NCBI GenBank assembly: GCA_046347045.1
Contig: JAXMGX010000002.1
Coordinates: forward strand, 354,454 to 418,453
DNA: 64,000 nt
Direction of reading: 5' to 3'
Source of the DNA: ZC4RG30 sp046347045
GTDB lineage: Bacteria > Pseudomonadota > Gammaproteobacteria > Steroidobacterales > Steroidobacteraceae
Both the position numbers and the translations under genes were made by a program. The stretch's first letter is position 1. Each line of letters opens with the position of its first letter. Shown here in pieces: positions 61,399-64,000 of this stretch. Under the pieces are notes generated by a model that worked only from the letters and a program-made list of their open reading frames with translations, ran no database searches and was not told where the DNA came from.

Positions 61399-62318
61399 AG
61401 AAAACCGGCATGTTGTTCAAGATGGCGCTGGGCTGGGCCGCTGTCATGAGCGCTGCGCAGCCTGCCAATGCGCCCGCCCCCGCCGCGGAGTGCGATCGCG
61501 AGTGCCTGCGGGGCGCCATGACCCTGTACCTGGATGCACTCGCCAGGCACGACGTCGGCAAGCTGCCACTCGCCGACAAGGTGCGCGTCACCGAGGACAG
61601 CATCGAGAAACCCCTCGACAAGGTGGGGATAGTGCGCTCGATCACGAAGTTCCGCGGTTATCGACAGGACTTCCTGGATGAACGCGAAGGCATTGCCGGT
61701 GCCGACGTGGTGGCCGAGGAGAATGGCGCACCGCTCCTGCTGGTGGTGCGCCTGAAGGTCGACGCGGGGAAGATCAGCGAAATCGAAACCGTCGCCACGC
61801 GCAGCCGGGTCGACGGTTCGATCTTCAACATCGACGGCCTGCAGAACACCACCGCGGCGATGAACTACGCGCCGAAGAAGTCGCAGCTCAACTCACGCCA
61901 GGAGATGATCCGGATCGCCCTGCTCTATCCCGCCGGCCTCGAAGCCGAAAGCATGGTGAAGGTGGATGCACCCTTCACGCCGGAAGCATTCCGGCTGGAA
62001 AACGGCGAATTCATGGCCGGCCCGGACTGCAAACGCAATGAGGGCTGCAGGAACATCAAGACCCAGCCGCTCACCAACGGCAACCGCGGGAAGATCGAGC
62101 GGCGCGTGGCCGCCGTCGACGAGCGCATGGGCATCGTGTGGCTGCGCCTGGCCTGGGGCGGCGACCGGCCGCCCCGGGAAGGCATGAGCCAGAAGAGCCA
62201 GCTGGTCGTGTGGGAATCCTTCAAGATCTATGATGGGCAGATCCACGCCGTCGAAGCATTCATGAAGAACGTGCCGGTGGGCGTGGGTTCGGGCTGGCCG
62301 CAGCTCAACCTGCCATGA
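61395..62318 (+). CDS. Secreted DUF8021-like protein
   Basis: The 307-residue product has a signal peptide (hydrophobic residues 6-24, cleavage probably after PANA). The first half resembles the DUF8021/SnoaL-like group: MTLYLDALARHDVGKLPLAD, then RVTEDSIEKPLDKVGI and LLLVVRLKVDAGKISEIETV. A second, similar-length half (from about residue 150) may be another domain of the same type. Cysteine pairs ECDRECL and DCKRNEGC suggest disulfides in the periplasm. The function is unknown. It is translationally coupled to the MetE-like gene. Confidence 0.75.
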   Translation: MKKTGMLFKMALGWAAVMSAAQPANAPAPAAECDRECLRGAMTLYLDALARHDVGKLPLADKVRVTEDSIEKPLDKVGIVRSITKFRGYRQDFLDEREGIAGADVVAEENGAPLLLVVRLKVDAGKISEIETVATRSRVDGSIFNIDGLQNTTAAMNYAPKKSQLNSRQEMIRIALLYPAGLEAESMVKVDAPFTPEAFRLENGEFMAGPDCKRNEGCRNIKTQPLTNGNRGKIERRVAAVDERMGIVWLRLAWGGDRPPREGMSQKSQLVVWESFKIYDGQIHAVEAFMKNVPVGVGSGWPQLNLP

Positions 62319-62325
62319 CGTCCGG

Positions 62326-63303
62326 CTAGCGCTTCGAGTGCTGGTTGAAGAACGCGATCACCGCGGGCACATCGTTGAGCACGGTGCCATGGTCACCGCC
62401 TGCCCGCTCGATGTACTCGTGGGTGATGTGCAGTTCCTTCATCTGATCGATCCACTGCCGCACGCCGGCCACCGGAACCAGCGGGTCCTGGTCGCCCTGC
62501 ACGATGATCATCGGAATGTCCTTCGCTGGCGCAAGACTGTAGTTCTGCGGGAAGATGCCCGCCGGCGCGTGCGCCGGCGCGATGGCGCCGATGCCGGCCC
62601 AGAGCGAGGCGTGCTTGACGCCCAGGTAGATGGCGCCGGCGCCGCCCATGGAGTGACCCATGATGTAGATCCGCTTGCTGTCGACGTTGAATTCCTTGCG
62701 GATCATGTCGAGCACGGTCATCACGTCCTTCTCGCTGCGCTGGCTGACCTGGTTCGGGACGCCCAGCGTGGTGGGTATGGGGCGCGCAGCACCCGGCCCG
62801 CGGGGTGGACCGCCGGGACCGGCGCCCGGTGCGCCCCCCGCACCGCCGCGCGGCGGGCCGCCCATCGCGACACCGCCATTGGCGCCGCCCGTGCCGGCGG
62901 CCGTGGTTGCCGGCGCGCCGTACCAGCCCGAGGAGTTGTAGCCCATGGGCGTCACGAGGATGTAGCCGCCCGCTTCAGCCGCCTGCACCGCGCCGAATCG
63001 CATCATGGTGTTCTGGTCGCCCCCCAGTCCGTGCAGCGCGATGATCAGCGGATTCTTCCTATTCTTCGTGACCTTCGAGGACACGAAGACCGCATAGGGC
63101 AGCACTTCTTTGGTGTCTTTGAATGTGTAGGTCCGCTGCTGCACCCGTGGATCGAGCGGTGCGCGCGGTGGCCCCGCCGGCGGCGCTGCACTGGGCACGG
63201 CGACGGGCGGCGCGGCGAGCGGCGGCGCCGCGACCTGTGCGCAGGCAACCAGCGCGACGCCGAGCAGGACCGCGATCGGCCCCATCGCCGTGACCCGTTT
63301 CAT
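62326..63303 (-). CDS. Alpha/beta-hydrolase (esterase/PHB depolymerase-like) lipoprotein with Gly/Pro-rich insert
   Basis: The 325-residue product has a signal with lipobox LVAC (residues about 17-20), an Ala/Pro linker, and an alpha/beta-hydrolase domain. The oxyanion region is IIALHGLGGDQNTMM, the nucleophile Ser sits in IMGHSMGGAGAIYL, and the catalytic His in AGGDHGTVLND. Between strand and nucleophile lies a low-complexity Gly/Pro/Arg-rich segment of about 35 residues (GGPPRGGAGGAPGAGPGG and neighbours). ATG 63303 overlaps the upstream SnoaL-like stop. Substrate unknown; carboxylic ester likely. Confidence 0.85.
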   Translation of the reverse strand: MKRVTAMGPIAVLLGVALVACAQVAAPPLAAPPVAVPSAAPPAGPPRAPLDPRVQQRTYTFKDTKEVLPYAVFVSSKVTKNRKNPLIIALHGLGGDQNTMMRFGAVQAAEAGGYILVTPMGYNSSGWYGAPATTAAGTGGANGGVAMGGPPRGGAGGAPGAGPGGPPRGPGAARPIPTTLGVPNQVSQRSEKDVMTVLDMIRKEFNVDSKRIYIMGHSMGGAGAIYLGVKHASLWAGIGAIAPAHAPAGIFPQNYSLAPAKDIPMIIVQGDQDPLVPVAGVRQWIDQMKELHITHEYIERAGGDHGTVLNDVPAVIAFFNQHSKR

Positions 63304-63884
63304 TCCTTCCATCCAGCCGGCGGTTCAGTGCCGCCGACGATCTGGCGGGTCTTGTACAGCCACTGCCCCTTCACCTTCACCCAGGTGGCGAATTCCTTGC
63401 CCTGCGTGGTCATCTTCATCGGATCGCCCTTCTTCTCGGGACGGTACTCGGTGAAGATGACCTGCGAGGTGGCGGTGTCGCCATGCACGACGATGAGCGC
63501 ATTGTCGACCGTGATGTTGAACGGCAGCCGCTCGCGCGGTGCGGCGGGAGCAGCCGGCGCCGCACCCGCGGCAGGAGCAGCGGCCGGCGCTGCAGGCGCG
63601 GCAGGCGCGGCAGGCGGGCGGCTATAGGCACTCTTGATGCCTTCCCTGCCTTCGAAGCGGCGCGTGCCGAGTATCAGCACGCCGTCTTCCGTATAGAAGC
63701 TGTCCTCGGCCTTTCTCTCCATCAGACCGAAGTTGTAGTAGTAGCGCGTGATCTGATCGAGGATCAGTTGACGGTCGATCAAAGATTGCGCGGTCATCTT
63801 CTCCTGGGCCTGCGCGAAGGCAGTGCCTGCCATCGATACGGCGCACAGCGCCAGCAGCGCGAGCCTGCGAATGGTCATGCTCAT
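63300..63884 (-). CDS. Secreted SnoaL/DUF4440-like protein with Ala/Pro repeat
   Basis: The 194-residue product has a signal peptide (cleavage near AFAQA) and a SnoaL-like fold: LIDRQLILDQITRYYYNFGL, EDSFYTEDGVLILGTRRFEGREGI, then TVDNALIVVHGDTATSQVIF. It is interrupted at about residues 88-117 by a low-complexity run made only of Pro, Ala and one Gly, of the PAAPAAPAA type, exactly in the loop between the two halves of the fold. The function is unknown. It is in an operon with the downstream hydrolase (ATGA overlap). The remaining 116 bases to the window end hold no feature I can support. Confidence 0.82.
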   Translation of the reverse strand: MSMTIRRLALLALCAVSMAGTAFAQAQEKMTAQSLIDRQLILDQITRYYYNFGLMERKAEDSFYTEDGVLILGTRRFEGREGIKSAYSRPPAAPAAPAAPAAAPAAGAAPAAPAAPRERLPFNITVDNALIVVHGDTATSQVIFTEYRPEKKGDPMKMTTQGKEFATWVKVKGQWLYKTRQIVGGTEPPAGWKE

Positions 63885-64000
63885 GTGAATCCCCCCGGGT
63901 TGCTTTGCGGAAAATCAGACGCCGCCGCCTGACCCGGGTGGAATTCCGCCACACGAGAATTGCCCTTCCGCGGCGCGAGCAGATCGGCGCCGGCGCGGAC

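Noticed and set aside
62805..63044. Small plus-strand Arg/Pro-rich frames opposite the Gly/Pro insert of the hydrolase
   Set aside because: They are antisense to a low-complexity coding stretch, with no ribosome-binding site or homology.
63525..63620. GC-rich GCAGG/GCCGG-type repeats resembling a short tandem array
   Set aside because: The repeats encode the Pro/Ala run inside an intact reading frame. The units are short and irregular, so this is neither CRISPR nor a stand-alone satellite.
1..64000. Search for mobile elements, tRNA genes or CRISPR arrays
   Set aside because: I saw no transposase-like protein, no regularly spaced repeats and no cloverleaf-like sequence by eye. A dedicated tRNA scan could still find something I missed.

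Overview
The window is a high-GC, gene-dense bacterial chromosome segment. The gene set points to a gammaproteobacterium: a classical dcw (division and cell wall) cluster led by mraZ, a type A rnpB, kdsD-kdsC-lptC-lptA-lptB-rpoN-hpf-rapZ, a petABC bc1 operon followed by sspA-sspB, and ygfB-pepP-ubiH-ubiI divergent from zapB/zapA-ssrS-ygfA. Composition, TTG/GTG start use and the long LeuA suggest a Steroidobacterales/Nevskiales/Xanthomonadales-like lineage; that placement is inference. I see no rRNA, tRNA, insertion sequence, prophage or CRISPR array.

Layout: 1-12.8 kb is the dcw cluster on the minus strand (mraZ, rsmH, ftsL, ftsI, murE, murF, mraY, murD, ftsW, murG, murC, start of murB). Its genes overlap by 1-4 bases, and it is preceded by a promoter and three MraZ boxes. 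12.9-13.3 kb is RNase P RNA. 13.3-17.8 kb holds a DUF3617 protein, a signal-less ModA-like binding protein, rsmI, lpoA and yraN. 17.8-22.6 kb holds an MBL-fold enzyme, sspB, sspA and the bc1 complex. 22.7-32.9 kb carries a DegS-type protease, murA, ibaG, the Kdo/LPS-transport operon, rpoN, hpf, rapZ and zapE. 32.8-39.2 kb has rarD, a three-gene 2-oxoacid dehydrogenase operon, yggU, gpmA, a GST and an RraB-like gene.

39.26-43.43 kb is an anomaly. On the minus strand I can piece together a PLP-dependent ornithine decarboxylase, a Sua5/TsaC tRNA threonylcarbamoylation enzyme and the C-terminal two thirds of an Nma111-like double HtrA protease, but all three are shattered by dozens of small indels. 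Genes on both sides are clean. This looks like a local sequence-quality failure rather than three neighbouring pseudogenes.

44.3-52.7 kb returns to intact genes: dgkA, ispG, phhB, ubiI, ubiH, pepP, ygfB, zapB-like, zapA, 6S RNA, ygfA and an EVE protein. 52.7-53.0 kb contains a perfect 18-bp palindrome, a strong promoter, a 16-residue Lys/Ala-only peptide gene and a strong terminator: a small self-contained transcript. 53.0-60.3 kb has rpiA, a candidate leader peptide, leuA, a methyltransferase, glnS, a cation/proton antiporter and a DUF3079 protein. 60.3-63.9 kb is more accessory: a MetE-like protein coupled to a secreted DUF8021-like protein, facing a lipoprotein hydrolase and a SnoaL-like protein that both carry low-complexity inserts.

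Functionally, most genes serve envelope building (peptidoglycan, LPS export, division), respiration and quinone synthesis, RNA maturation and envelope quality control. Several promoters place the -10 hexamer 5-12 bases before the start codon, which suggests leaderless or near-leaderless mRNAs.
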